Assembly: GCA_027854065.1 (NCBI GenBank)
Contig: JAQGEF010000010.1
Coordinates: 62,001 to 126,000 of the forward strand
DNA: 64,000 bases
Origin: Polluticaenibacter yanchengensis
GTDB lineage: Bacteria; Bacteroidota; Bacteroidia; Chitinophagales; Chitinophagaceae
Reading direction: 5' to 3'
In this document: in pieces, positions 1 to 8,838 of the stretch
Position numbering within the stretch: position 1 is the stretch's first letter
Layout: every line of letters starts with the position of its first letter
The notes under the pieces: generated by a model
What the model was told of the DNA's origin: nothing
The model's database searches: none
What the model saw: only the letters and a program-made list of their open reading frames with translations
Made by a program: the position numbers and the translations under genes

Positions 1-263
1 AGCGTGGTTTCAAAAACATCAACAGAGTAGAATACAAAGTATTAAACATTGGTGCTATTGATGAATTGGTTGAGAAATACGGTTTATCAGAGATTAGTGT
101 AGATACATTGTATGTAAACAACCTGGTTGCAAAAACAGATTTGATTAAGATCTTAGGCAACGGTGAAATTAAAACTAAAATTAATTTCCAGGTAAACGCT
201 GTTAGTGCTAGCGCTAAAGCTGCTATTGAAGCTGCCGGTGGTACTGTAGAAATCATTAAATAA
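1..263 (+). CDS. rplO: 50S ribosomal protein L15, C-terminal part (5' end outside window)
   Basis: The reading frame is already open at the left edge and ends with TAA at 261-263, so only about the last 87 residues are present. The text starts RGFKNINRVEYKVLNIG and ends AAGGTVEIIK, the usual C-terminal region of bacterial L15, a late-assembly protein of the large ribosomal subunit. A methionine at 66 is internal and should not be taken as the start. secY follows 87 bp downstream on the same strand, which is the standard spc-operon order and supports the call. Identification rests on recognisable sequence plus this synteny. Confidence 0.93.
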   Translation, partial: RGFKNINRVEYKVLNIGAIDELVEKYGLSEISVDTLYVNNLVAKTDLIKILGNGEIKTKINFQVNAVSASAKAAIEAAGGTVEIIK

Positions 264-267
264 TTTT

Positions 268-304
268 TGAGCTCCAAAGAATTACATTATTTTCTTTGGG
301 GCTT
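268..304 (+). promoter_or_regulatory. Stem-loop between rplO and secY
   Basis: Arms 270-281 (AGCTCCAAAGAA) and 292-303 (TTCTTTGGGGCT) pair with one G-T wobble around a 10-nt loop. No T-run follows, so this is not a classical terminator. It could be an attenuator, an RNA-processing site or an mRNA stabiliser in the ribosomal-protein transcript. The structure is seen in the sequence; any function is inference. Confidence 0.4.
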
Positions 305-350
305 ATAAATAATTTAGTATAATTGCCATCTGTAAAATAACAATTTATAC

Positions 351-1691
351 GTGAAGAAATTTATTCAAACTATCAAGAATATTTGGAGCATTGAAGAACT
401 GCGTTCTAAAATAATAGTAACGCTGGTTTTGCTTTTAACATACCGCTTTGGTACCCATATTATTTTACCGGGTATCGATCCGAATGTTCTGGCAAATGTT
501 TCTAAAGAGCAGCAAGGGCTTTTAGGTTTATTAGATCAGTTCGCAGGTGGTGCCTTCTCTCAGGCATCTATTTTAGCGTTGGGTATTATGCCGTACATTT
601 CTGCATCTATCTTTATGCAGTTGGTGAGCATTTTAGTGCCTAGCGTACAAAAAATTCAAAAAGAAGGGGAGAGTGGTAGAAAGAAAATTAACCAATGGAC
701 TCGCTACCTGACTGTACTTGTTACAGTTTTCCAGGCTATCGCTTATTTATCTTATTTAAATACACCAAGCTATAAAGAGGCACATATCGCTTCTTTCGAA
801 CCTTATTTTAATGTTAGTACAATTATCATATTAACTGCAGGTACTTTGTTTGTAATGTGGTTAGGTGAGAAAATTACGGATAAAGGTTTAGGTAATGGTA
901 CTTCTTTAATCATCATGGTGGGTATTTTGGCCCGTCTTCCGGAAAGTATCTCCCAGGAGTTTGCATCATTATCCGGAAAAGGTGGTGGTGGATATTTGAT
1001 TTTCATCATTGAGATAGCTGTTTTAATTGCTATTATTATGGGCTTGATTGTACTTGTACAAGGTGTTCGTAAAATAACAATCAATTATGCTAAGCAGATT
1101 GTTGGAAATAAGCAATTTGGTGGTGCCCGTCAGTTTTTACCTATTAAGGTAAACAGTGCCGGTGTAATGCCTATCATCTTTGCTCAGGCTATCATCTTTA
1201 TTCCTTCTTTCTTTGCTAAGTTTGATAACAGTGGCAGCTTAATGAAGATCTTAAATGACCACAGTAACCCATGGTATATGTTGATATACTCTGTAATGGT
1301 TATTGCATTTACTTTCTTATATACAGCTATTATTTTCAATCCTAAGCAAATAGCGGAAGATTTAAAACGTAATAACGGGTTTATTCCTGGTGTACAACCA
1401 GGTGAGCCTACATCCAGCTATATTGGAACTGTAATGGATAGAATCACTTTACCAGGAGCTGTTTTATTAGCTTTTGTAGGTATTCTTCCTGGTATTGCTC
1501 AAAGTTTAGGTGTTAAAGGTAACTTCAGTACTTTCTTTGGTGGTACAAGTTTGTTAATTATGGTTGGTGTAATTTTAGATACATTACAACAAATAGAAAC
1601 TCAATTATTAATGCGTCAGTATGACGGGTTAATGGAAGGTGGACGTGTTCAGGGCCGTCAGACGGTTCAGACAAACAATGCACCGCTTTAA
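351..1691 (+). CDS. secY: Protein translocase subunit SecY
   Basis: SecY is the channel subunit of the SecYEG translocon in the inner membrane, moving unfolded proteins out and inserting membrane proteins. The 446-residue product has the family's usual length. It begins KKFIQTIKNIWSIEELRSKI, followed by about ten hydrophobic segments and the conserved cytoplasmic stretch KQIAEDLKRNNGFIPG near residues 340-356. The start codon is GTG at 351; an in-frame TAA lies just upstream and no ATG is available, so GTG is well supported. It follows rplO as in other spc operons. Unlike the usual order, no map, infA, rpmJ or rpsM follows; a terminator and an unrelated minus-strand gene come next. Confidence 0.97.
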   Translation: MKKFIQTIKNIWSIEELRSKIIVTLVLLLTYRFGTHIILPGIDPNVLANVSKEQQGLLGLLDQFAGGAFSQASILALGIMPYISASIFMQLVSILVPSVQKIQKEGESGRKKINQWTRYLTVLVTVFQAIAYLSYLNTPSYKEAHIASFEPYFNVSTIIILTAGTLFVMWLGEKITDKGLGNGTSLIIMVGILARLPESISQEFASLSGKGGGGYLIFIIEIAVLIAIIMGLIVLVQGVRKITINYAKQIVGNKQFGGARQFLPIKVNSAGVMPIIFAQAIIFIPSFFAKFDNSGSLMKILNDHSNPWYMLIYSVMVIAFTFLYTAIIFNPKQIAEDLKRNNGFIPGVQPGEPTSSYIGTVMDRITLPGAVLLAFVGILPGIAQSLGVKGNFSTFFGGTSLLIMVGVILDTLQQIETQLLMRQYDGLMEGGRVQGRQTVQTNNAPL

Positions 1692-1711
1692 GTTTATCTA
1701 TTTATAATATC

Positions 1712-1746
1712 AAAAGCTGTCTGGAATCTTTCAGACAGCTTTTTTA
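1712..1746 (+). terminator. Rho-independent terminator after secY
   Basis: Perfect arms AAGCTGTCTG (1714-1723) and CAGACAGCTT (1732-1741) with a short loop are followed by a T-run continuing to 1746. It lies 20 bp past the secY stop and would end the rplO-secY transcript. Confidence 0.85.
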
Positions 1747-1871
1747 TTTGATAATTAAGTAAGTAGGAAATGATATGAATCTGACTGTTAAATGGCTCAA
1801 TAATATTACTTGTGTTTTATTCGCTTCAGGCGGATACGTTGTCTATAGTATTAAAATGCGGTCCTGATTCA

Positions 1872-2567
1872 TTAGATAATACTTCCAGAATCTAATTCAG
1901 CCGCTTCTTTGCCCTGAATAAACCACCGGGCTGTTAAATGCCCTTTAAGCGTAATAGTATCATCGTGGCATTCTAGCCAGCTACCTTCTCTTAATCCTAA
2001 AACCGGCTGGTTATTGAACTGATGAAACTCTTTAATGCGTGTTTCCCTGGTTTCACCCATATGAGTACTGTCTGGTAACGGGTCCAGGTAATGTGGATTT
2101 AGGTTGAAAGGAAGCCAGTTGAAAGCTTTAAACGTAGGCGGGTAGCAAATAGGCATATCGTTGGTGGTACCAATACTAATACCGGCTACATTACTGCCGG
2201 CGCTGGTACCCATATACGGTTTGCCTTCATTAACTGCGGTGTCTATTGCCTGAAAGAAGCCTGTTTCATATAAAGTTTTAAGCAGTAGAAACGTATTGCC
2301 ACCACCTGTAAAAAAGCCATCAGCCCATTCAACAGCTTTGGCCGGATTTTCGAACTCATGTGCCCCTTTCACGTCAATATTTATACTATTGAAGAAGTTG
2401 GCAGCATTGGCTGTATATTCCTCGTAAGTAATACCTCCTGGTCTGGCAAATGGTACAAACAATAATTGTTTACATCCTTTAAAGAACCTTTCAATGGCCG
2501 GTTTCAGGTATTCTAAATAGCTGCTACCGTGTACAGTGGAAGTGGAGGCTAATAGTAAGTGCTTCAT
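1872..2567 (-). CDS. pepE: Dipeptidase E (alpha-aspartyl dipeptidase, peptidase family S51)
   Basis: PepE is a cytoplasmic serine peptidase that cleaves dipeptides with N-terminal aspartate. The 231-residue product matches the family length. Its nucleophile motif GTSAGSN puts Ser122 in place, Asp137 lies in TTNDMP and His159 in LNPHYLDP. These three positions line up with the Ser-Asp-His triad known for E. coli PepE (Ser120, Asp135, His157). There is no signal peptide. The ATG at 2567 gives a typical N-terminus (MKHLLLASTSTVHG). It is downstream of ftsH on the same strand but separated by a terminator, so it probably has its own promoter. The related cyanophycinases share the fold, but length and triad spacing favour PepE. 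Confidence 0.9.
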   Translation of the reverse strand: MKHLLLASTSTVHGSSYLEYLKPAIERFFKGCKQLLFVPFARPGGITYEEYTANAANFFNSINIDVKGAHEFENPAKAVEWADGFFTGGGNTFLLLKTLYETGFFQAIDTAVNEGKPYMGTSAGSNVAGISIGTTNDMPICYPPTFKAFNWLPFNLNPHYLDPLPDSTHMGETRETRIKEFHQFNNQPVLGLREGSWLECHDDTITLKGHLTARWFIQGKEAAELDSGSII

Positions 2568-2582
2568 CTGTTTTTTTGATAT

Positions 2583-2618
2583 TAAAAAACGCCCGATACT
2601 TGGTAGTATCAGGCGTTA
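2583..2618 (-). terminator. Rho-independent terminator after ftsH
   Basis: Arms at 2589-2600 and 2605-2617 (core CGATACT/AGTATC plus CGCC pairs) form a strong stem with a 4-nt loop. On the minus strand it is followed by a T-run (A-run 2583-2589 on the plus strand). It lies between the ftsH stop and the pepE start. Confidence 0.8.
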
Positions 2619-2635
2619 GAATTATTTGTAATGAA

Positions 2636-4747
2636 TTAATTTGCTTGTTCTGAATTATCTGTCGTATTTGTCTGATCTGCTTTATTGTCCAGTAAAGTCT
2701 GATCAGGCGGTGCTACTACCACACCGTCAGAATGATGATTATTGATTGCCTGGTCTTCCAGGTGCTTTTTTTCTTCAAAAGGCCTTTTTCCCACTAATTG
2801 TTCAACATCACTTTGGAATAAGACTTCCTTGTCTAATAGAGCAAGTGCTAATTTTTCAACTTCTGCTTTGCGTTCTGTCAGTAATTTTAAAGTACGTTGA
2901 TAAGCATTATCAATTAAGCGTCTTACTTCTTCATCAATAATTTTACCGGTTTCTTCGCTGTATGGTTTGGTAAATGATTGCTCGTTACTTGGATCGTAAT
3001 AGCTGACATTACCAATTTTGTCGTTCATACCATATACAGTTACCATTCCGTAAGCTGTGCGGGTTACCTGCTGCAGATCATTGCTGGCACCGGTACTTAT
3101 TTTGCCGAAGAAAATCTGCTCTGCGGCACGGCCTCCCAGCGTCATACAAATCTGATCGCTTAGCTGATCTGTGTTGTATAAATATTGCTCTTTTGGCGTG
3201 TATTGCGCATATCCTAAAGCAGCTGTACCACGAGGTACAATGGTTACTTTTAATAGCGGGAACGCATGCTCTAAGAACCAACCACAAATAGCGTGTCCCG
3301 CTTCGTGGTAGGCAATAATTTTCTTTTCATCCGGGCTGATGAGTTTATTTTTCTTTTCAAGGCCTCCGATAACACGGTCAACCGCATCCTGGAAATCACT
3401 CATATTTACAGACTCTTTGCCTTTACGGGCTGCTATTAAAGCTGCTTCGTTACATACGTTAGCAATATCTGCACCGGCAAACCCCGGTGTTTGTTCTGCC
3501 AGTTTATGAATATCTAACTGATCGTCAACTTTTATTTTCTTTAAATGCACTTTAAAGATCTGTTCACGGCCTACAACGTCAGGACGGTCAATGGAAATCT
3601 GCCTGTCGAAACGGCCCGGGCGTAATAATGCGCTGTCTAATACATCCGGGCGGTTGGTTGCTGCCAATACGATAATACCGGTATCGCCACCAAAGCCGTC
3701 CATTTCCACCAACATCTGGTTCAATGTATTTTCACGTTCGTCATTACTCATCATGGCATTTCTGCCACGTGCGCGTCCAATAGCGTCTATCTCATCTATA
3801 AAAATGATACATGGGGCTTTTTCGCGTGCCTGTTTAAACAAATCTCTTACGCGGCTGGCGCCTACACCTACAAACATTTCCACAAAGTCACTACCACTTA
3901 AGCTGAAGAAAGGTACTTTAGCTTCACCTGCCATTGCTTTGGCCAATAAAGTTTTACCGGTACCTGGAGGACCAACTAATAGAGCGCCTTTAGGAATCTT
4001 ACCACCCAATGCGGTGTATTTTTTAGGATTCTTCAGGAAATCCACTATTTCCATTACTTCTACCTTCGCTTCATCTAATCCTGCTACATCGGAGAAAGTA
4101 ATGTTGACTTTTAAATCTTTATCAAACAGGGTGGCTTTACTTTTACCGATATTGAAGATACCTCCACCACCGGCACCACCACCGGCGCCGCCGCCCATTT
4201 TACGCATCATTAATACAAATAACAGTATCAGCAAGGCGAATGGAAGAATAGCGGATAAAATATCACGCCACATCTGGCTTTCTAAGCTTACTTTTTGGGT
4301 TAATTCCGGTAAATTATGTTCTTTTTTAAAGTCGCTTAACTCTTTATTGAAACTTTCCCAGTCCGTTACTTCAAATTCAAACTGAGGGCCTGTTTCACTT
4401 AATTTGGATTGCTTACGTTTTTTAGCAGTTTCTACGTAGAACTGTTTGTTTAAACTATCACTTTTAATGAACACTTTTACTTTGCGCATATTAGTGATAA
4501 GCTCTAATTTCTGAACATCCCCTTGCAGGTACATTCTTTCTTTAAATTCTTTTATGTCTGAATTGCCAACAACTGATGAAGGATTGAAAAAACTTCCGCC
4601 AATTAACAATAAACCTATTATTGCATATACCCAGTATATATTGAATTTAGGTCCTTTCCCGTTTTTCGGTGATTTGTCATCCAGTTTTTGTTGCCTATTC
4701 GACCCGTTCTGATTTTGATCCTGCTCTTGATTTTGCTCCGGTAACAT
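2636..4747 (-). CDS. ftsH: ATP-dependent zinc metalloprotease FtsH
   Basis: FtsH is the membrane-anchored AAA+ protease that degrades misfolded membrane proteins and short-lived regulators. The 703-residue product shows a Gln/Asn-rich cytoplasmic start (1-20), TM1 about 35-53, a periplasmic domain, and TM2 about 163-182 followed by a Gly-rich linker (185-196). It then has Walker A GPPGTGKT (259-266), Walker B IIFIDEID (314-321) and the zinc motif HEAGH at 481-485. A third zinc ligand is likely the Asp in GASNDLQQ. The C-terminus is a polar tail of about 50 residues. rsfS lies 106 bp upstream on the same strand, an order often seen in Bacteroidota. The polar N-terminal extension is longer than in E. 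coli FtsH. Confidence 0.97.
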   Translation of the reverse strand: MLPEQNQEQDQNQNGSNRQQKLDDKSPKNGKGPKFNIYWVYAIIGLLLIGGSFFNPSSVVGNSDIKEFKERMYLQGDVQKLELITNMRKVKVFIKSDSLNKQFYVETAKKRKQSKLSETGPQFEFEVTDWESFNKELSDFKKEHNLPELTQKVSLESQMWRDILSAILPFALLILLFVLMMRKMGGGAGGGAGGGGIFNIGKSKATLFDKDLKVNITFSDVAGLDEAKVEVMEIVDFLKNPKKYTALGGKIPKGALLVGPPGTGKTLLAKAMAGEAKVPFFSLSGSDFVEMFVGVGASRVRDLFKQAREKAPCIIFIDEIDAIGRARGRNAMMSNDERENTLNQMLVEMDGFGGDTGIIVLAATNRPDVLDSALLRPGRFDRQISIDRPDVVGREQIFKVHLKKIKVDDQLDIHKLAEQTPGFAGADIANVCNEAALIAARKGKESVNMSDFQDAVDRVIGGLEKKNKLISPDEKKIIAYHEAGHAICGWFLEHAFPLLKVTIVPRGTAALGYAQYTPKEQYLYNTDQLSDQICMTLGGRAAEQIFFGKISTGASNDLQQVTRTAYGMVTVYGMNDKIGNVSYYDPSNEQSFTKPYSEETGKIIDEEVRRLIDNAYQRTLKLLTERKAEVEKLALALLDKEVLFQSDVEQLVGKRPFEEKKHLEDQAINNHHSDGVVVAPPDQTLLDNKADQTNTTDNSEQAN

Positions 4748-4853
4748 ATGTATTAATAAAATGTCTTAATTAAAAAATAGCCAACAAATAATAATTTGAA
4801 ACTATATAATGCCATCAAACTTAAAATAAGTTATGGACAATTATATGCATTTA

Positions 4854-5282
4854 TTAAATTGTTTTGGTAGATTTAACAATCTTAGGTAAATCCTGGTGCT
4901 CTACAATACCGGCATCGCTCCACATTTCCTCTAACTGGTAATATTTTCTTGAATTTGGCTGCATTATATGAATCACAATATTCACAAAATCTACCAATAT
5001 CCAATTTGAATCTTTATAACCTTCTGTTCTGTAAACATCTTCCTCGCACTCATTCCACACATTTGTCTGTATCGCATCTGCTATAGATTTTACCTGCGTG
5101 CTGGTTGTGGCTTCACAAATAATAAAAAAGTCGGCAACTGATTCATCAATCTTTCTTAGATCTAATGAAATGACATTTTCGCCTTTCTTCTCGAAAATGG
5201 CGTTTAGGATCGTTTTAAATAATTTAGAAGAACGAGACAATTTCTTTGTATTGGTTATTTCTTTTGCTGTTGTTTGACTCAA
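4854..5282 (-). CDS. rsfS: Ribosomal silencing factor RsfS (Iojap family)
   Basis: RsfS binds L14 and blocks subunit joining when nutrients are scarce. The 142-residue protein carries the Iojap core (ENVISLDLRKIDESVADFFIICEATTS, then NWILVDFVNIVIHIMQP and YYQLEEMW). It is somewhat longer than the common 105-125 residues because of an N-terminal Lys/Thr-rich stretch and a C-terminal tail. The only start available upstream of the conserved core is TTG at 5282-5280, so a TTG start is proposed. It sits upstream of ftsH on the same strand and is divergent from birA across 113 bp, so both may use promoters in that gap. Confidence 0.9.
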   Translation of the reverse strand: MSQTTAKEITNTKKLSRSSKLFKTILNAIFEKKGENVISLDLRKIDESVADFFIICEATTSTQVKSIADAIQTNVWNECEEDVYRTEGYKDSNWILVDFVNIVIHIMQPNSRKYYQLEEMWSDAGIVEHQDLPKIVKSTKTI

Positions 5283-5395
5283 AGATTTATATTTTAAATA
5301 TTATAGATTATGAACTAAGTAAATTAGCTGCATTAGACCACAATTTACTTCTAAAATTCTATATTCGCTTCAAAAATAAACAATTTTAAAAGTTT

Positions 5396-6136
5396 ATGCT
5401 ACCTAAGCACTACCAATTTCATACACTTTCGTCTATAGATAGCACCAATTTGTATGCCATGCAGCAAATTCATGAAGGATTGGCTGAAAATGGTGCTGCC
5501 TATTATGCTATAGAGCAAACGAATGGAAAAGGTCAGCGGGGTAGGACCTGGTATTCCCAGCCTAATAAAAGCATTCATTTAAGCATTGTGCTTGATTGTA
5601 CTAAATTATCTGCCAGTCAATATTTTAGGTTAAGCGCAGCTGTTGCTGTCGGTGCTAAAAATTACCTCGAAGCACTTGCTAAAGAAGCTGTCTATATTAA
5701 GTGGCCAAACGATTTATATATTGCTGACAGAAAGGCAGGGGGAATTCTCATTGAGAACGTGATCAGTAACAATATCTGGCGCTGGGCGGTTGTTGGAATC
5801 GGAATTAACATTAACCAAAACAGTTTCCCGGAAAACCTGCAACGGGCGGTTTCCGCCAGAATGCTCACAAAACAAATCTACAATTGTGAAACAGAGGCCC
5901 AAAACCTGTGTTTTTATATAAACGAAAGTTTTCAAAACCTGTTGAATGGCGGGTGGAAAGTAATTTTCGACGAGTACAATAACCATCTTTTTGGGAAAGA
6001 TACTATCAGGAAGATCAGGAAAAACAATGCGGTACTTCCCTGTTTAATTAAAAGCGTGAATGAACAAGGGTATTTAATTGCCGGTGAAATGAATCAATAC
6101 CAGTTTGAACATGGTAGCGTGGAGTGGATCTTATAA
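5396..6136 (+). CDS. birA: Biotin--[acetyl-CoA-carboxylase] ligase, monofunctional
   Basis: This enzyme activates biotin with ATP and attaches it to the carrier domain of biotin carboxylases. Conserved motifs are present: STNLYA near residue 16, GKGQRGRTWYS about 43-53, KWPNDLYIADRKAGGILIE about 100-118 with the biotin/ATP-binding lysines, and VVGIGININQ about 130-139. At 246 residues it lacks the N-terminal winged helix of E. coli BirA, so it is a class I ligase and not a repressor. The stop overlaps by 6 bp the 3' end of the convergent small gene at 6131-6442. The ATG at 5396 is the first in frame and fits the family start. Confidence 0.93.
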   Translation: MLPKHYQFHTLSSIDSTNLYAMQQIHEGLAENGAAYYAIEQTNGKGQRGRTWYSQPNKSIHLSIVLDCTKLSASQYFRLSAAVAVGAKNYLEALAKEAVYIKWPNDLYIADRKAGGILIENVISNNIWRWAVVGIGININQNSFPENLQRAVSARMLTKQIYNCETEAQNLCFYINESFQNLLNGGWKVIFDEYNNHLFGKDTIRKIRKNNAVLPCLIKSVNEQGYLIAGEMNQYQFEHGSVEWIL

Positions 6137-6442
6137 GTCTTCTGCAGCCCGGGCTTCTTTTTCAAACTTATTATTGTAGTACCCGTTTTTTACAGACTCC
6201 AGTAAGTACAGTCCCCAGAATTTAATAATCCCATTCTCCTCGTATTGTTGTACATGCTTCAATTCATGCTTTAGCCAACGTTCATTTTTAAGAAAGGCAT
6301 CTTGTGTAACGCCATACAAATGAATGGTCTTGCCTATAACCATTGCCATTTCTTTTGCATTTAATTTCCATGCGGCCATTCTGGCCAGGTGGCTGTTGTT
6401 TTTTATGTACACACCATACTTTTTATGCCAGGTCTTCGCCAT
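6131..6442 (-). CDS. Small HExxH zincin-like protein (DUF4157-like)
   Basis: The 103-residue product contains HELKH at 59-63 (zinc-metallopeptidase signature HExxH) followed by VQQYEE and a C-terminal KFEKEARAAEDL that may supply a third ligand. This resembles the short DUF4157-type domains that are often annotated as hypothetical. No signal peptide or membrane segment is seen. The ATG lies 20 bp inside the 3' end of uvrC in another frame, so it is probably translated from the uvrC transcript by coupling. Its 3' end overlaps birA by 6 bp. Substrate and role are unknown, and proteolytic activity is only inferred from the motif. Confidence 0.65.
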   Translation of the reverse strand: MAKTWHKKYGVYIKNNSHLARMAAWKLNAKEMAMVIGKTIHLYGVTQDAFLKNERWLKHELKHVQQYEENGIIKFWGLYLLESVKNGYYNNKFEKEARAAEDL

Positions 6443-8252
6443 TTACTTCAGGTGTTTTAAAATATTCTATTATCAATTTGGCCCTTTTAGCACCTACCAG
6501 TGCGGTAAGCTCTGCTTCGGTAGCTTCTCTTACTTTTTTAATAGATTTAAAGTGTTTCAGCAGGTTATCGGCAGAGGATTTACCAATACCGTTGATGTCT
6601 TCCAGCTCGTTTTTAAAAGTGCCTTTGCTTCTTTGATTTCTGTGGAAAGTAATGCCAAAACGATGCACTTCGTCACGTACGCGCCTTACGAGCTTTAATG
6701 AATCGCTGTCCCATGGCAATTTAAAGGATTCTGAATCCCCGGGAAAAAACAGTTCTTCTTCATTTTTGGCGAGGCCTACCACTGTAAAGCGACCAAGTAA
6801 CCCCAAATCCTTAATGGCCTGCATAGCATAACCAAGCTGGCCTTTGCCACCATCTATAATAACGAGTTTAGGCATTGGCAGGTTCTCTTCTTTCAGTCGT
6901 TTATAGCGCCTGTGCACCACTTCGTACATAGTGGCAAAATCATTGATTCCTTCCACGGTCTTTACATTAAACCGGCGGTAATCGCCTTTACTCGGTAACC
7001 CGTTTTTGAAGCATACCATTGCAGATACAGGGAAGCTTCCCTGTAAATTTGAGTTATCGAAGCATTCAATATGAGTAGGTAATACCGGCAGATGCAGGTA
7101 TTGCTGCAGTTCTTCCAGTACCGGCGCCATACTTTCCTCATCTTTCTCTTCTATATGCAGCATGCGTTTGCGCTTACTGTCTTCCATGTATACTTCTGCG
7201 TTTTTCAGCGAGAGTTCCAGTAGTTTTTTTCTATCGCCGGTTTTGGCTACAACAATGGTCGCATTTGGTATTGTTTCTTCCAATTCAAACGGTAGCAATA
7301 TAATCGCCGCATCACTATTGAAATCTTCCCTCATTTGTGCAATGGCAAAAGCAAGCACTTCTTGCTCCGTTTCATCTAAGTGAGGGTTCAGTTGTATAGT
7401 ATGAGTTTGCACCACGGTGCTGTTGCGGAGCATCAGGTAATTGACAAACGCTATTTCGCCGTCTTTGGTAATGGTAAATACATCCAGGTCACCCAGCTTA
7501 TTGCCTACTACAATAGATTTTGACTGGTACTGCTGTAAATGTTCCAGTTTCTTTTTTACCGCGCCTGCTTTTTCAAACTCCATTGCTTCCACATAGCGCT
7601 GCATTTCCTGTTTATACTTTGCCTGAACACCACTCAGCTTGCCTTTCAGTACCTGCTTTATCTCCTGTAAACCTTCATTATAATCCTGTTCACTCTGCTT
7701 GCCTTCGCATGGGCCTTTGCAGTTGCCCAAATGATACTCTAAACAAACTTTAAACTTTTTTGCTTTGATATTTTTATCGGTCAGCGCCAGCTTGCAGGTA
7801 CGCAAAGGAATGTGTTGTTTTATAAACTGTAACAATTCCCGCACATACATGACGGATGTATATGGACCGAGGTATTCACTGCCATCGTTCAGTTTTCTCC
7901 GGGTAAAAAATACGCGTGGAAAAGGTTCTTTTTTTATAACAATATACGGGTAAGTCTTATCATCCTTAAGACTGATATTGTACTTTGGCCTGAATTCTTT
8001 TATTAAGGAGTTTTCCAGGAAAAAAGCATCCTGCTCAGAGTTGACAATTGTAAATTCTATACGGTGGATACGACGGACCAGTTCGTTAGTTTTATAGCTA
8101 ACAAACGTTTTATTAAAGTAGGAGCTTACGCGCTTGCGTAAATCTTTTGCTTTGCCCACATAAATAATGACACCATCTTTATTGAAATACTTATATATAC
8201 CGGGATCGTGTGGTATAGATGGTGCAAATGCTCTGAATTCTTCGGTCGTCAT
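6423..8252 (-). CDS. uvrC: UvrABC system protein C
   Basis: UvrC makes the two incisions in nucleotide excision repair after recruitment by UvrB. The 609-residue product has the family's domain order. First comes a GIY-YIG nuclease (about 15-95; GIYKYFNKDGVIIYVGKAKDLRKRV), then a Cys-rich segment (CKLALTDKNI...CLEYHLGNCKGPC). A UVR motif for UvrB binding follows around 210-243, then the RNase H-like C-terminal nuclease (ECFDNSNLQGSFPVSAMVCF; VIIDGGKGQL) and terminal helix-hairpin-helix motifs (LEDINGIGKSSADNLLKHF). The ATG at 8252 is preceded by a -7 box ending 5 nt upstream, suggesting a leaderless or nearly leaderless mRNA. A small HExxH gene overlaps its end. Confidence 0.97.
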   Translation of the reverse strand: MTTEEFRAFAPSIPHDPGIYKYFNKDGVIIYVGKAKDLRKRVSSYFNKTFVSYKTNELVRRIHRIEFTIVNSEQDAFFLENSLIKEFRPKYNISLKDDKTYPYIVIKKEPFPRVFFTRRKLNDGSEYLGPYTSVMYVRELLQFIKQHIPLRTCKLALTDKNIKAKKFKVCLEYHLGNCKGPCEGKQSEQDYNEGLQEIKQVLKGKLSGVQAKYKQEMQRYVEAMEFEKAGAVKKKLEHLQQYQSKSIVVGNKLGDLDVFTITKDGEIAFVNYLMLRNSTVVQTHTIQLNPHLDETEQEVLAFAIAQMREDFNSDAAIILLPFELEETIPNATIVVAKTGDRKKLLELSLKNAEVYMEDSKRKRMLHIEEKDEESMAPVLEELQQYLHLPVLPTHIECFDNSNLQGSFPVSAMVCFKNGLPSKGDYRRFNVKTVEGINDFATMYEVVHRRYKRLKEENLPMPKLVIIDGGKGQLGYAMQAIKDLGLLGRFTVVGLAKNEEELFFPGDSESFKLPWDSDSLKLVRRVRDEVHRFGITFHRNQRSKGTFKNELEDINGIGKSSADNLLKHFKSIKKVREATEAELTALVGAKRAKLIIEYFKTPEVNGEDLA

Positions 8253-8257
8253 TAGTG

Positions 8258-8265
8258 CAAAATTA
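8258..8265 (-). promoter_or_regulatory. uvrC: -7 promoter element for uvrC
   Basis: TAATTTTG on the minus strand fits the Bacteroidota -7 consensus TAnnTTTG. It ends 5 nt before the uvrC ATG, placing the expected transcription start at or next to the start codon. A weak TTTG lies upstream at a shorter spacing than usual. Confidence 0.45.
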
Positions 8266-8336
8266 CATACTAAAATATCAAATAAATGTTATAGCGTTCA
8301 AAGAGATTTTTTAATATCCGGGGCTCTCATCTTTTG

Positions 8337-8470
8337 TACCTGTTTGTACTTTTGTCCGGCGTGCTTTTGGCTTCGCTAAGCTCGGTGCTCCTGCGTCGCA
8401 CTGGCTCGTTCCTCGCCACCAACGCATACCGCAGCCTTTCAGGCAGTTGTAATTCTATTTGGCTGAATAA
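8337..8470. repeat. Intergenic mosaic repeat, copy 1 (divergent)
   Basis: The segment shares blocks with three other intergenic copies (29150-29245, 42265-42385, 60135-60245). These are the core around 8370-8400 (cttcgctaagctcggtgct, then cctgcgtcgcac, which matches the 29-kb copy), a GCATACCGCAGCC block at 8423-8436, and a trailing gttgtaattctattt. Open frames across it are spurious. This is a dispersed REP-like element, not a gene. Confidence 0.6.
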
Positions 8471-8677
8471 TTGTTTTGATTGATTTGAAATAGGGTATTC
8501 GTTGGTACTGAAGCGGTTCCTTTTTGCGACAGGCAAGTAGTATTGGTGCTGTAAAGTATGGCCATGGGCTGGTCGGTTAATTAGTTGGCTGCATTGGTGT
8601 GCGAATGCTGAAGGGCTGCGGGATACGGCGGGCGGCGAAGCATGAGCCGGCCATGCGTGAACAGTAAACGGTTATAA

Positions 8678-8695
8678 ATATACCGATCGGTATAT
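8678..8695. repeat. Perfect 18-bp palindrome ATATACCGATCGGTATAT
   Basis: The sequence reads identically on both strands. Related ATATACC-N4-GGTATAT sites occur at 8737-8752, 42201-42218 and 42401-42420, all intergenic and all next to a mosaic-repeat copy. The form resembles operators of TetR-family regulators, but it may instead be a part of the repeat element. Confidence 0.6.
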
Positions 8696-8736
8696 CGTTG
8701 AAGGCATGTGCATGGCGATACCCCGCAGTAGCCCGG

Positions 8737-8752
8737 TATACCGATTGGTATA
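8737..8752. repeat. ATACC palindrome, second site
   Basis: TATACCGATTGGTATA is a near-perfect palindrome (one central mismatch) 41 bp after the first site. The pair is spaced like a double operator, but no regulator gene is adjacent. Confidence 0.5.
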
Positions 8753-8782
8753 TGTTATGATGCTGACAGCCCCTTGTAATAT

Positions 8783-8817
8783 AAAAAAGCGCAGTTCAGA
8801 AATGAATCTGACTGCGC
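8783..8817 (-). terminator. Terminator after the pectinesterase gene
   Basis: On the minus strand a stem GCGCAGTCAGA/TCTGAACTGCGC (8789-8816) with a 6-nt loop and one bulge is followed by six Ts (A-run 8783-8788 on the plus strand), 22 bp past the stop. Confidence 0.85.
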
Positions 8818-8838
8818 CTGAACTTTCAACTAATCGGT

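Larger units (their letters stand above)
8471..8782. other. Non-coding stretch with two ATACC palindromes and GC-rich blocks
   Basis: No credible gene is present between the repeat and the pectinesterase terminator. It contains a second copy of the GGGCTGCGGGATACG block at 8613-8627, a related block in opposite orientation at 8717-8735, and the palindromes annotated at 8678-8695 and 8737-8752. The GC-rich patches contrast with the AT-rich flanks. Confidence 0.5.

Noticed and set aside
3591..4385. 264-codon open frame on the strand opposite ftsH
   Set aside because: It is a shadow of the ftsH coding frame; the translation has no family features and ftsH is certain.
8327..8536. Short open frames across the intergenic region upstream of uvrC
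   Set aside because: They cover the mosaic repeat, are rich in Arg/Ser as GC-rich repeat translations are, and have no conserved motif.
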